NCBI GenBank assembly: GCA_047615875.1
Contig: JBLHGU010000173.1
Span: 1 to 10,574, forward strand
Source of the DNA: JBLHGU01 sp047615875
GTDB taxonomy: Bacteria; Pseudomonadota; Gammaproteobacteria; Arenicellales; CAJQKF01
Length of the DNA stretch: 10,574 nucleotides
Reading direction: 5' to 3'
In this document: positions 1 to 6,625 of the stretch, in pieces
Layout: every line of letters begins with the position of its first letter
How positions within the stretch are numbered: position 1 is the first letter of the stretch
Made by a program: the position numbers and the translations under genes
Notes under the pieces: model-generated
Database searches by the model: none
The model's input: the letters and a program-made list of their open reading frames with translations, nothing else
Told to the model about the DNA's origin: nothing

Positions 1-31
1 TTAGTGGTCCCGATACCTGAACTCCTTTGCC

Positions 32-246
32 TCAGCAAAAAACGAACCCGATTCCAACATCCTTGCTGCTACATTGCTTTCAGACCAGTTTGGCTCGATT
101 TGGCTCACATGTAGTTCCCACCTGTATTTTTGGGCCAAGGCCATCTACGACATCTGGGTGGAGCGTACACAGCCGTGACAGTTGCAGTGAAGATCGTGCT
201 TATCGAAGAAGTCGCGTAGGGTGGTGAGGGCAATTACTGGTAACAC
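32..246 (-). pseudogene. Decayed zinc-ribbon-like small protein
   Basis: Read on the minus strand from a possible GTG at 246, the frame gives LTTLRDFFDKHDLHCNCHGC, then a TAG stop at 145-147. It continues in frame with SxMALAQKYRWEL-like sequence. A second frame further on gives QCSSKDVGIGFVFC before a TGA at 32-34. This order, a leucine-rich start, a CxCxxC cluster, a basic stretch and then a CSxKDV-type second cluster, resembles small zinc-ribbon proteins of proteobacteria that end in RCSxCGSKDV. The stop and the frame change indicate a broken gene. It overlaps the end of the neighbouring protease remnant by about 13 bases. The family assignment rests on short motifs recalled from memory, so confidence is limited. 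The alternative is chance resemblance in non-coding DNA. Confidence 0.35.
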
Positions 247-608
247 TCAATCGGCACAGTAAACTCCGGCGCCATCTTGGCCACCTCGGCACTGGATAGT
301 TCAGTCCTGTTATTCGAGGTCTTGTAATCGATCCCGTGAATATCGAGGAAAGAACGCAGTAGTACTCCCTTAATGGCGAAGATGACGTTCTGTGGAATTT
401 CACCTGTGACCTTAGCCACACTGATAGCGTTGAGCTTGGACACCACCATCCTGATCACATTGCTGGATTGATCCACCAATGGTCCCCCACTGTTTCCAGG
501 CTGGAGTGGGGCAGAGACCTGGAGATAACGATGGTCATCGCCCATCCCAGCCAACGCACTGATCTCGCCAGATACGAAGTTCAGATCCTCGGCAAGTAGG
601 CCGCGCAA
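234..608 (-). pseudogene. C-terminal remnant of trypsin-like serine protease
   Basis: The frame encodes about 124 residues from a TTG at 608 to TAA at 234-236. It contains the chymotrypsin/trypsin-fold nucleophile motif QPGNSGGPLVDQ (serine at about residue 40), preceded by GDDHRYLQVSAPLQ and followed by VVSKLNAISVAKVTGEIPQN and FAIKGVLLRSFLD. This matches the last part of bacterial trypsin-like peptidases that often end in a short tail with LIEC or similar; here the end is VPIECYQ. The catalytic histidine and aspartate, which should lie more than 100 residues upstream, are absent. Upstream of YLRGLL the reading frame meets a TAA at about 636-638 and the sequence no longer resembles the family. 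It is therefore a 5'-truncated gene copy, unlikely to be an active protease. A short expressed protein cannot be excluded but has no visible start signal. Confidence 0.7.
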
Positions 609-744
609 GTATTTTGTGGACGTGGATAAGCGATATTAGATCAGAGAGAAAAGATAAAGCTAAACACCTTGGTGATGCGTAGACAAATGCATTACTATAA
701 CCAAAATATTTACTCAACTCGATGAACTGATCCGTATCTTAATT

Positions 745-770
745 CAGGACACCCTGTCAGGACACCCTGT
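745..770. repeat. Perfect tandem 13-mer, two copies
   Basis: CAGGACACCCTGT occurs twice back to back at 745-757 and 758-770. Each unit has a short CAGG/CCTG inverted arrangement inside. It lies in the 250-base non-coding stretch between the protease remnant and the PAS gene. It could be a slippage duplication, the edge of a lost element or a paired binding site; the sequence does not decide. Confidence 0.75.
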
Positions 771-863
771 GCATAATCTGGTTTGACGACGTACAATCGC
801 AACCCGCTGACATAGCCACTTCCTCCCTTGCACTTATTAACCCACTGTATAGAGACCACACAA

Positions 864-1262
864 ATGACAAAAGCTATTGATAACCTCCTCGATGATTCAG
901 AGTTGAGTATTAACGTTCTCAAAGTACTCGCAGAAAATAGTTTTGATTCGATCCTGATTACCGATGCGACTCAACGAACCCGGATCGTATATGCTAACAA
1001 AGCTTTCAAATCCCTGACCGGCTACGACCCGTCCGATGTGATAGGAAAATCTCCAAAGATATTGCAGGGTCCAGCAACCGACAAGAAGGTAACATCTCAG
1101 CTGGTCACTGCAATGAGCAAAAACGGCCGCTTTGAGGGGAAAGCAATAAACTACAAGAAAGACGGAACGCCTTTCATCATGCATTGGCGCGTTTTACCCG
1201 TAAAGGTTGAGCGTAAAACGACTGCGTGGATCGCGATTCAGCGTGAAACCCATGGTATCTAA
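864..1262 (+). CDS. Stand-alone PAS domain protein (LOV-like, no photoactive Cys)
   Basis: The protein has 132 residues from the ATG at 864; a TTG at 828 would add 12 unconvincing residues. Almost the whole length is one PAS domain. ILKVLAENSFDSILITD leads into the first strands, then RIVYANKAFKSLTGYDPSDVIGKSPKILQGP (about residues 48-78), and NYKKDGTPFIMHWRVLPVK forms the last strands. GKSPKILQG aligns with the GxNCRFLQ motif of flavin-binding LOV domains, but proline stands at the cysteine position, so a photoadduct is not expected. No kinase, GGDEF, EAL or DNA-binding domain follows. It is probably a small sensory or protein-interaction module acting in the cytoplasm through a partner; its ligand is unknown. 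It is monocistronic, and its TAA stop borders the IS5 remnant. Nothing links it to the glycan genes. Confidence 0.85.
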   Translation: MTKAIDNLLDDSELSINVLKVLAENSFDSILITDATQRTRIVYANKAFKSLTGYDPSDVIGKSPKILQGPATDKKVTSQLVTAMSKNGRFEGKAINYKKDGTPFIMHWRVLPVKVERKTTAWIAIQRETHGI

Positions 1263-1291
1263 GGAATTGGTTTCCCACGACCTTCTAACGC

Positions 1292-1625
1292 TCAATATAG
1301 ACTATGGCACCTGGTAATAAAGCCGGCGATAGTCTGTCTATCGCCTAAGTTTATGCGGGCCAATCCTCTTAAGGTCGGAATACCGTAAAGTGTTTCTTCC
1401 ATACCGTAATCAGACAAATTAAATCAGTATTACATAAAATGAATGGGTAACATCCGTACCGATGGGTCGGTGACCACTGCCTTTCTGTTTCGGATAGTGA
1501 GGTTCAATCACTTTACTCAACTCTTTCCAGAGAATGACATCATTCATCTGGGCTAGGAATTTCTCTTTACATGCCGGCTTGTTCTACTCCGCAAAGGCAC
1601 CCTCAGCTAAAGTGGTTTGGCGCAT
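1292..1625 (-). pseudogene. IS5-family transposase, N-terminal fragment with stop and frameshift
   Basis: From an ATG at 1625 the frame reads MRQTTLAEGAFAE, then a TAG at 1584-1586. It continues in frame as EKFLAQMNDVILWKELSKVI and EPHYPKQKGSGHRPIGTDV. This is the conserved N-terminus of IS5-group transposases (QMDxVIPWxxLxxxIEPHYP, GRRPIG). The frame closes with TAA at 1419-1421. One base further, the adjacent frame continues the same family with NLSDYGMEETLYGIPTLRGL down to a TGA at 1292-1294, matching the usual NLSDxxMEEALYxIPxMR segment. So one nonsense change and at least one frameshift are visible, and the whole catalytic domain is deleted. It has no function as a transposase and marks an old insertion at the edge of the glycan cluster. 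Confidence 0.75.
1325..1345. terminator. Possible stem-loop downstream of PAS gene
   Basis: A perfect 8-base stem GGCGATAG/CTATCGCC with a 5-base loop lies 63 bases after the PAS stop codon. No run of T follows on the plus strand; on the minus strand GGCTTTATT follows. It lies inside the decayed transposase reading frame (residues GDRQTIA), so it may be chance. It could act as a weak terminator in either direction. Confidence 0.25.
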
Positions 1626-1764
1626 TATAACATCTGATTTTTACGATGAATATTTCAGCTCACTTTTTTGGTTTTAATCAGTGATTCCTTAGGTTTACAC
1701 TCTCCTTCTTCGACACAATTAAGCAACTAAGTTCTTGCCTATTTCCACCCGGACAATAAGCTTG

Positions 1765-1788
1765 GATATTGACTTGTTAGTCAATATC
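1765..1788 (-). terminator. AT-rich hairpin over the last stop codon of the glycan operon
   Basis: GATATTGACT (1765-1774) and AGTCAATATC (1779-1788) form a perfect 10-base stem with a 4-base loop. The TAA stop of the final GT2 gene (1777-1779) sits at the loop edge. A T-run is missing, so it is not a classical intrinsic terminator; it could protect the 3' end of the transcript or support Rho-dependent termination. The stem itself is plain in the sequence; its role is inferred. Confidence 0.4.
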
Positions 1789-2520
1789 ATCATAGTCTGA
1801 ACAACCCCATACTTTACTCGCGTAATACCCAGTCAACCCAGATTCATTCAGAATATCAAGGCGTTTATACATCAAGGTTTTTCCATGAAACTCAAAACAT
1901 TCTGGCCGCAAAATGCTTTGAAAACGTTTAACAGTGTCGCCATGATCGCCGGTTGGTCTTAGGTGATGCACGCTCTGGGCGATGAGTTCTGGTTGGACTG
2001 GTAAAGTGTAATATCCCATCTGCATTGCCTTGTACGCAAAATAAATATCCGACCACCATAATACAAAACTATCATCAAAGTATGGCAATCCACCAATATG
2101 TTCAAAAATTTGCCTAGGAAACATTGCTGCATAGGGTTCAATCCAACCATAAGGTAATGCGTCAATGTTATGCCAGAATGGCCCTACAACAGCAATCGAT
2201 GAATCGAGTTCGATCAAATTTTTATAGGTAATTAACCAGTCAGGTTTCTGAATAAGGCAATCATCATTTAGAAGAAAAAGATAATCCCCTTGAGCTCTAG
2301 TTGCTGCACGATTTATCGCTTGGGTATAGTAGCTATTTTGCTTATCCGCGATTACTTTAACACCATCCAAAAAACACAGACTATTGAACGTTAATTCAGT
2401 GCACTCATTGGCGTAGACTATTATTTCGTACTCGATCGAAGTATTTCGTTGAATCGAATTGATACAGGGAAGTAAAGTATCCAGGCGATTCAGTGTAGGA
2501 ATGACAATGCTTAAATCCAT
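1777..2520 (-). CDS. Family 2 glycosyltransferase (NDD type)
   Basis: This 247-residue GT-A enzyme starts with the typical first strand LSIVIPTLNRLDTLLPCINS. It has LFLLNDDCLI (residues 81-90), whose NDD is the metal and nucleotide-sugar binding DxD equivalent. WWSDIYFAYKAMQMG (155-169) holds the position of the catalytic-base ED/WD motif found in this family, and HHLRPTGDHGD (185-195) follows. No membrane segment is visible, so it should be cytoplasmic or peripheral at the inner membrane, transferring one sugar from a nucleotide donor. Donor and acceptor cannot be read from sequence. The ATG at 2520 is 41 bases after the previous gene's stop, with no clear Shine-Dalgarno. It is the last gene of the six-gene minus-strand operon. 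The reading of the base motif as SD instead of ED is a point to verify. Confidence 0.88.
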   Translation of the reverse strand: MDLSIVIPTLNRLDTLLPCINSIQRNTSIEYEIIVYANECTELTFNSLCFLDGVKVIADKQNSYYTQAINRAATRAQGDYLFLLNDDCLIQKPDWLITYKNLIELDSSIAVVGPFWHNIDALPYGWIEPYAAMFPRQIFEHIGGLPYFDDSFVLWWSDIYFAYKAMQMGYYTLPVQPELIAQSVHHLRPTGDHGDTVKRFQSILRPECFEFHGKTLMYKRLDILNESGLTGYYASKVWGCSDYDDID

Positions 2521-2561
2521 TTTATGTCGATAAAGCCATAGGTGAAATTTAAAGGCCGATT

Positions 2562-3380
2562 CTACGATTCGTCTGGTTTTGACTGGATCGGCATTGCTAA
2601 CAATTCATCCAGCGGTGGTCGAGGATTTAGACTATCCCAATGAATTAGACCCCGCATAAGTTGATCCCAAGCCATAACAAGTGACAAAGCATGAGATAGT
2701 TCACCATCATTCTGTGTATCTCCACGCCAGGCAAGTGCCCCATAGGCCTGATTTACATAACTTCCAAAATCAAATGACTCAGGTTGTTGCTCATAAATAT
2801 CATTCAAGGCGTATTCGAGTTGCTTATGAATGAAATGACGAAGATCGCGATAGTTTTGATGGTGAATATACGGGGTGCTGGGACCTTCAAGAATCTTGAT
2901 TCTCGAACTTTCATCACTTACCCTGGGAATGTTGTGATTAGTGTCTGACCATAAAACACTATTTTTACGAAATAATCTGAGCTGGGGATCTGGACTCCAA
3001 CCGCTGCCTCGCATGACCTGATCTCCTATGCGGTTGTACCGTGGCAGTCGAAAGGCATCGTACTCTGCTGCATAGTTTTGAATTGTCTGACTAATAAGGT
3101 GTTCAGCATCTTCGGATAGAAATTCATCAGAATCGATGACCAGAGTCCATTCGCTAGTAACAAAGTTAAGATATTCATTACGTATACCATCGACACGACT
3201 AACCGGAGCTTGATGGTATATATGATTGGTATATTGCCTGGCTATCTCGAGGCTATTATCCTGGCTATGCATGTCAACTATAATGAGTTCATTCACCCAA
3301 CGTAGTGAGCTTAAACATTGGTCCAGAGTTTTACTGGAATTGCGTGTGTGTACAATAGCGCTTACCGTGATTTTATCCAT
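2562..3380 (-). CDS. Family 2 glycosyltransferase, WaaE/KdtX-like
   Basis: The protein has 272 residues from the ATG at 3380 (a TTG one codon earlier is less likely). The N-terminus VSAIVHTRNSSKTLDQCLSS and NELIIVDMHSQDNSLEIARQ, followed by WTLVIDSDEFLS with DSDE at about 83-86, is the pattern of WaaE-like GT2 enzymes. These include lipopolysaccharide core beta-1,4-glucosyltransferases and related enzymes. PRYNRIGDQVMRGSGWSPDPQLRLFRK (about 113-139) is the usual second block of this group, and HHQNYRDLRHFIHKQLEYA follows. The C-terminal 80 residues are helical and close the fold. It starts inside the end of the upstream GT2 gene (8-base overlap), so translation is probably coupled. The sugar donor is unknown; the WaaE resemblance does not prove a lipopolysaccharide role, since the family also occurs in protein and exopolysaccharide glycosylation loci. 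Confidence 0.88.
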   Translation of the reverse strand: MDKITVSAIVHTRNSSKTLDQCLSSLRWVNELIIVDMHSQDNSLEIARQYTNHIYHQAPVSRVDGIRNEYLNFVTSEWTLVIDSDEFLSEDAEHLISQTIQNYAAEYDAFRLPRYNRIGDQVMRGSGWSPDPQLRLFRKNSVLWSDTNHNIPRVSDESSRIKILEGPSTPYIHHQNYRDLRHFIHKQLEYALNDIYEQQPESFDFGSYVNQAYGALAWRGDTQNDGELSHALSLVMAWDQLMRGLIHWDSLNPRPPLDELLAMPIQSKPDES

Positions 3381-4116
3381 CAATAGAGTACCGAGTTTGC
3401 CAGTTTTTCATAAATAATTCTCTTGATGCGACGTCTAGCTCTACTCTGCCAGGCGTCATTGATTCAAAATGCAATGAATGTCCTTTCCCAACGCAGAAAA
3501 CTCTCCAACCCCATTGTCTGGCACGTAAGCAAAAGTCTATATCTTCCAGCCCAAAACTATATTGCTCATCAAGACCATTCAATTGTTCCCAAACCGCTCC
3601 ACGGATCATCATGCATGCACCGGTAATCGCCTGGTATTCCTGAGTTATTGTAGACACCTGACTCGATGGACGGCAGCGGTGGAGGTGATAGGGACCAGTT
3701 TTGCCAGCCCCAAATGCCACCCCGGAATGCTGAATAGTTCCATCAGAAAAGACTAATCGGCTACCCACAATGCCACATTGTTTATCAAAGTTGATCTGTT
3801 CGAACATGGACACTAGAGTCTCCTCATCTAGTAGCACATCATTATTAAGTAACAAGTATAGGTCTGCAGGATTACGCCTGGCGGCAATATTATTGGCCCT
3901 GGCAAATGACTGATGTTGATCGAATCGAATCAATTGAACGCTGTCGGAAACAGTGCATTCTGTCCAATAGGGTGGGTCGGAGGCATTGTCCACCACTGTA
4001 ATTCGATGCTTCAATGATTCGGGCAATCCGTCAATCGCCTGAACCAATTGCTGTAGACATTGGTGTAATAGACCGTTAAGACCTCTTGAAATAATGATGA
4101 TTTGTAATTTCTGCAT
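3373..4116 (-). CDS. Family 2 glycosyltransferase, rhamnosyltransferase-like
   Basis: A 247-residue GT-A enzyme of the type often annotated as dTDP-rhamnosyltransferase or WcaA-like. LQIIIISRGLNGLLHQCLQQ is the first strand and helix. ITVVDNASD (39-47) contacts the nucleotide, FARANNIAARR (71-81) leads to YLLLNNDVLL (87-96), where NND (91-93) is the metal-binding motif. VGSRLVFSDGTIQHSG (117-132), a hallmark of this group, is complete. ITGACMMIR and FGLEDIDFCLRARQWG (188-203) carry the likely catalytic-base ED pair. HFES (216-219) fits the metal-coordinating histidine. All key elements are present, so it should be active in the cytoplasm. Its ATG overlaps the previous stop by one base (TAATG), and the next gene starts within its last codons. 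Donor sugar is not determinable. Confidence 0.9.
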   Translation of the reverse strand: MQKLQIIIISRGLNGLLHQCLQQLVQAIDGLPESLKHRITVVDNASDPPYWTECTVSDSVQLIRFDQHQSFARANNIAARRNPADLYLLLNNDVLLDEETLVSMFEQINFDKQCGIVGSRLVFSDGTIQHSGVAFGAGKTGPYHLHRCRPSSQVSTITQEYQAITGACMMIRGAVWEQLNGLDEQYSFGLEDIDFCLRARQWGWRVFCVGKGHSLHFESMTPGRVELDVASRELFMKNWQTRYSIDG

Positions 4117-4997
4117 TATTTTAGCCAGCTCAAACTTCGAGCCGATAGTTGTCGTAATCGTTTGGCCTGGTCATGTAATCGATAACGGCATGCCGTGGCA
4201 ATAGCATTACGACTCAACCCCATACGCAGAGATGCCTGACTGGGTAATGATATCCAGCTAAGCCACTTACCCAGTTGATCAGGTTCTACTACAATACAGT
4301 TTTCAAGATGATGTAGGTATTCCATGCCACCCTTTACCGGAACACTCAGTACCACGCAGCCACTCGCCATCGCCTCAAGTGCAGGCAAGCCAAATTCTTC
4401 TCCTATTGAAATAGCCAGAAAATAGGTTGAGAGTTTCAATGTGGTTGCAACTTCAATCTCATCTAACCCATCAACCCAGAAAAAATCCAGTTGCTCGTTT
4501 TCTTCGTGGCAACGTTCGGCAATTTCATGCCCACGACGCGGCATGTAGGCAACCTGCCGCTTCAGTTTCTGTGAACCATCGTATATAAAACAATCAGAGA
4601 TCGATATTCCAACATCAATTGTTTCCCGAGAGTGATTGGTGTGTACATAATCATTAGCCTGTTGCCAACAAGAAAGAATTGGTACATTTGGGTCAGCGAA
4701 GATGGCATCCATAAGTTGGTCGGTGCCCTGACAATGATTGACGAATTTGCCTGGCCACGATTCAAGCCTCGTATAATCTGGTGGCCATGTGATCATTTTC
4801 CAGTCATCCGATTGAATTCTCTCCCTGGCGATTGATTCCGGGATTACCGGTGTACTAGAGTGAAACCACTGCGGAGCATCTCCGTTAGGAGTAACAATTA
4901 CAGCCCTTCGTCCAGTCTGTATTAGCAAGGTTACGAATTGACACGCCACCTTGATTCCTCCGGCTCTGACTGTTGCCGGTATAAAGTAGTAAATCAT
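4116..4997 (-). CDS. Short GT-B glycosyltransferase (GT4-like)
   Basis: The protein has 293 residues, short for a GT-B enzyme (usually 350-400). FIPATVRAGGIKVACQFVTLL (5-25) is the glycine-rich acceptor-side loop of the N-terminal Rossmann domain. IGEEFGLPALEAMASGCVVLS (198-218) is the nucleotide-sugar binding ExxxxxxxE block of the C-terminal domain (E201 and E208). In between, ISISDCFIYDG and the VAYMPRRG stretch take the position where the second domain normally starts, and KLSTYFLAIS precedes the motif. GGMEYLHHLENCIVVEPD is the usual continuation, in which the donor binding loop ends. It should transfer a sugar from a nucleotide donor in the cytoplasm. ATG at 4997, 9 bases after the radical SAM stop; no obvious Shine-Dalgarno. 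Its own stop overlaps the next ATG. The compact size may mean a shortened acceptor domain or a narrow subfamily. Confidence 0.82.
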   Translation of the reverse strand: MIYYFIPATVRAGGIKVACQFVTLLIQTGRRAVIVTPNGDAPQWFHSSTPVIPESIARERIQSDDWKMITWPPDYTRLESWPGKFVNHCQGTDQLMDAIFADPNVPILSCWQQANDYVHTNHSRETIDVGISISDCFIYDGSQKLKRQVAYMPRRGHEIAERCHEENEQLDFFWVDGLDEIEVATTLKLSTYFLAISIGEEFGLPALEAMASGCVVLSVPVKGGMEYLHHLENCIVVEPDQLGKWLSWISLPSQASLRMGLSRNAIATACRYRLHDQAKRLRQLSARSLSWLK

Positions 4998-5006
4998 GAA
5001 AATACT

Positions 5007-6575
5007 TTAGCCAAGCTGATCCAGGTAGAGTCTTAATTGATTCTGACGTATGCGTTTAAATTGTTTGGGCAATACGTTGACTAATTCACTCGTTGATAAT
5101 CTATGTTTTAGGCGTTCAAATGCAGACTCAGGGTCTGGCCCGTATGCGAGCTTATAACCGCCATCGCAAAGACTGAAAAGATAAATCTTGTGCGATGGTT
5201 GATTTCTATAGGTCTTGCCCACATCACCGAGCATCGGTTGAAATACTTGCGTCATAATATCATCCACGTTCTGATCATATTTACCATTGAGCAAATCACG
5301 GTAAAAACCGTAATCGAGCCCAACTACCTTTTCATCATGAGGATAACGATGATAATCTTCAGCACTCATAAGGCTTTTGTCTTCTGCAATAAGCTGGTGA
5401 CCCAGCACTGACCCAGGATAGGGTGCGTAATACGCGATGCTTGGCTGAACCCGCTTCATAAGTCGTACTAAAGCCATCGTGTGGAAGGCATCCATTTGAG
5501 TTTCACCGGGAATGGCTAGCATCATGTTTGCCCAGAAAATAGGCGGTAATCCTCCTCGAGACTCGATACTATCACCAAGACGATTAACTAAATCGATAAC
5601 TTGAATATTTTGCTCAACGGTGCATTCTTTATTTAAAACTTCAAGCATACGGTTGCTACCAGATTCGAAGCCGATCGAAATGGTGTTCCAGTTAGTTTCT
5701 CGCACCAACTCAACAAATAGATCGCTCCATTTAAGCACCGTATCGCTACGTGCTGCAGCCCAGTATGGCCACAGCTTTCGCGCTTTGCGTGGATAAAGTT
5801 CAAGCCATTGCTCCAACCAATGCGGGTTCTGGAAAAACATTGAGTCATGGATAACTACCGAACCGACGCCGTATCGACGGTCCAGAAAATTAAGTTCATC
5901 AATTACGGACTCTACCGATTTTCGACTCTGGTGTGGGATGAATGCACTTTCGTTACAAAAAGAACACTGCCAGGGACACACACGGCTGGTCAGTACGGTT
6001 GCAACTGGAGGTGGTCCCCAGCCGCAAGCGGGTTCAAGTGGCCAGGTATCCGAAAGCGCAGTACCCGAAACCGGGGGCGATGGCCATAGAGTTCGGTCCA
6101 GCATCGGCCACTCATCCATTGATAACGACCCTTTACCCTGCACTAAGCGAGTTGACCTCGGGTTCAGAATCAAATCTACAATCACTCCTTCACCGGCTCC
6201 CTGACATATAACGTCAAACGATTCTTCATCAATCATTTCCTGAGGCGCAACAGTGGCATGCATTCCGCCAACCAGAACCCGACCAGATGGGTTGAGAGAT
6301 TTAAACTGGCGTGCCGCCTTTCGCGCAAAGGGATAGGTATAGCTGCGAACATTCATTAATAACATATCCGCGCCTGTGAGTTGATTAGTTAACTCTGACC
6401 AGTTTGATAGGCCGCGCAGAGATATTACCCGAGATACAATTCCTGCTTGATGGCAGATTGTTCTAAGTAATCCAAGACCATGGTCCTGCCATTGTTCATG
6501 TGGACCTGGAGGCTTGATGAAATCACCTACATTGCCGAGATCTAGCCATACTACATCGCGATTAGATTGACTCAT
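5007..6575 (-). CDS. Radical SAM protein with N-terminal B12-binding-like domain
   Basis: The protein has 522 residues from the ATG at 6575; a TTG at 6611 would add 12. Residues 1-140 look like the Rossmann domain of B12-binding radical SAM proteins: VWLDLGNVGDF, QDHGLGLLRTICHQAG, ADMLLMNVRSYTYP, and VLVGGMHATVAPQE (about 100-113). The cobalamin lower-ligand motif DxHxxG is not seen, so cobalamin need not be bound. The radical SAM core follows, with CPWQCSFC giving the three [4Fe-4S] ligands C200, C204 and C207. It continues with ESVIDELNFLDRRYGVGSVV, IGFESGSNRMLEVLNK (about 301-316) and NMMLAIPGET. The last 110 residues have no family I can name. It sits between glycosyltransferases in the same operon, so the substrate may be a sugar, a lipid carrier or the acceptor. 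Methyl transfer, epimerisation or dehydration are all possible; the actual reaction is unknown. Confidence 0.88.
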   Translation of the reverse strand: MSQSNRDVVWLDLGNVGDFIKPPGPHEQWQDHGLGLLRTICHQAGIVSRVISLRGLSNWSELTNQLTGADMLLMNVRSYTYPFARKAARQFKSLNPSGRVLVGGMHATVAPQEMIDEESFDVICQGAGEGVIVDLILNPRSTRLVQGKGSLSMDEWPMLDRTLWPSPPVSGTALSDTWPLEPACGWGPPPVATVLTSRVCPWQCSFCNESAFIPHQSRKSVESVIDELNFLDRRYGVGSVVIHDSMFFQNPHWLEQWLELYPRKARKLWPYWAAARSDTVLKWSDLFVELVRETNWNTISIGFESGSNRMLEVLNKECTVEQNIQVIDLVNRLGDSIESRGGLPPIFWANMMLAIPGETQMDAFHTMALVRLMKRVQPSIAYYAPYPGSVLGHQLIAEDKSLMSAEDYHRYPHDEKVVGLDYGFYRDLLNGKYDQNVDDIMTQVFQPMLGDVGKTYRNQPSHKIYLFSLCDGGYKLAYGPDPESAFERLKHRLSTSELVNVLPKQFKRIRQNQLRLYLDQLG

Positions 6576-6622
6576 TCGTAACTCGTATCTGGTGAAATTG
6601 TGGATCGACAAAATGTATTCAT
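6572..6622 (-). other. Possible 16-codon leader frame before the radical SAM gene
   Basis: An ATG at 6620-6622, three bases past the stop of the upstream GT4 gene, opens a 16-codon frame (MNTFCRSTISPDTSYE). It ends in TGA at 6572-6574. That TGA overlaps the ATG chosen for the radical SAM gene as ATGA. Such a frame could carry ribosomes to the true start, or it may be chance. Its existence is a fact of the sequence; translation is not shown. Confidence 0.2.
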
Positions 6623-6625
6623 TTT

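Larger units (their letters stand above)
1263..1690 (-). mobile_element. Decayed IS5-family insertion sequence remnant
   Basis: This stretch without an intact gene is largely explained by a broken IS5-type transposase read on the minus strand (see the pseudogene entry). Beyond the transposase start lies GGAATCACTGATTAAAACC (minus strand, from 1688), which looks like an IS5-group terminal sequence. The other end is not certain: CTAAGGAAT at 1259-1267 mirrors ATTCCTTAG at 1684-1692, giving a 9-base inverted pair, but similarity stops there. With only about 430 bases left, most of the element, including the catalytic DDE core, is gone. The remaining bases from 1691 to 1764 show nothing recognisable. 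Confidence 0.6.

Noticed and set aside
27..227. Plus-strand 66-codon open frame at the left edge
   Set aside because: No motif is seen, and the minus strand of the same bases gives a better, though broken, zinc-ribbon-like reading.
1380..1409. Direct repeat ATACCGTAA at 1380-1388 and 1401-1409, two helical turns apart, like an operator
   Set aside because: Both copies fall in the decayed transposase frame, where they encode the YGM and YGI of GMEETLYGI; coding repetition explains them better than a regulatory site.
1259..1692. CTAAGGAAT / ATTCCTTAG as terminal inverted repeats with an IS5 target duplication
   Set aside because: Similarity ends after nine bases, and the flanks read CTAA and TTAG, which is not a direct duplication. 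The position is suggestive, but I would not call element ends from it.
5847..6211. Three overlapping plus-strand open frames of 80-89 codons
   Set aside because: They are opposite the radical SAM core, in two different frames over the same bases, and have no recognisable motif.
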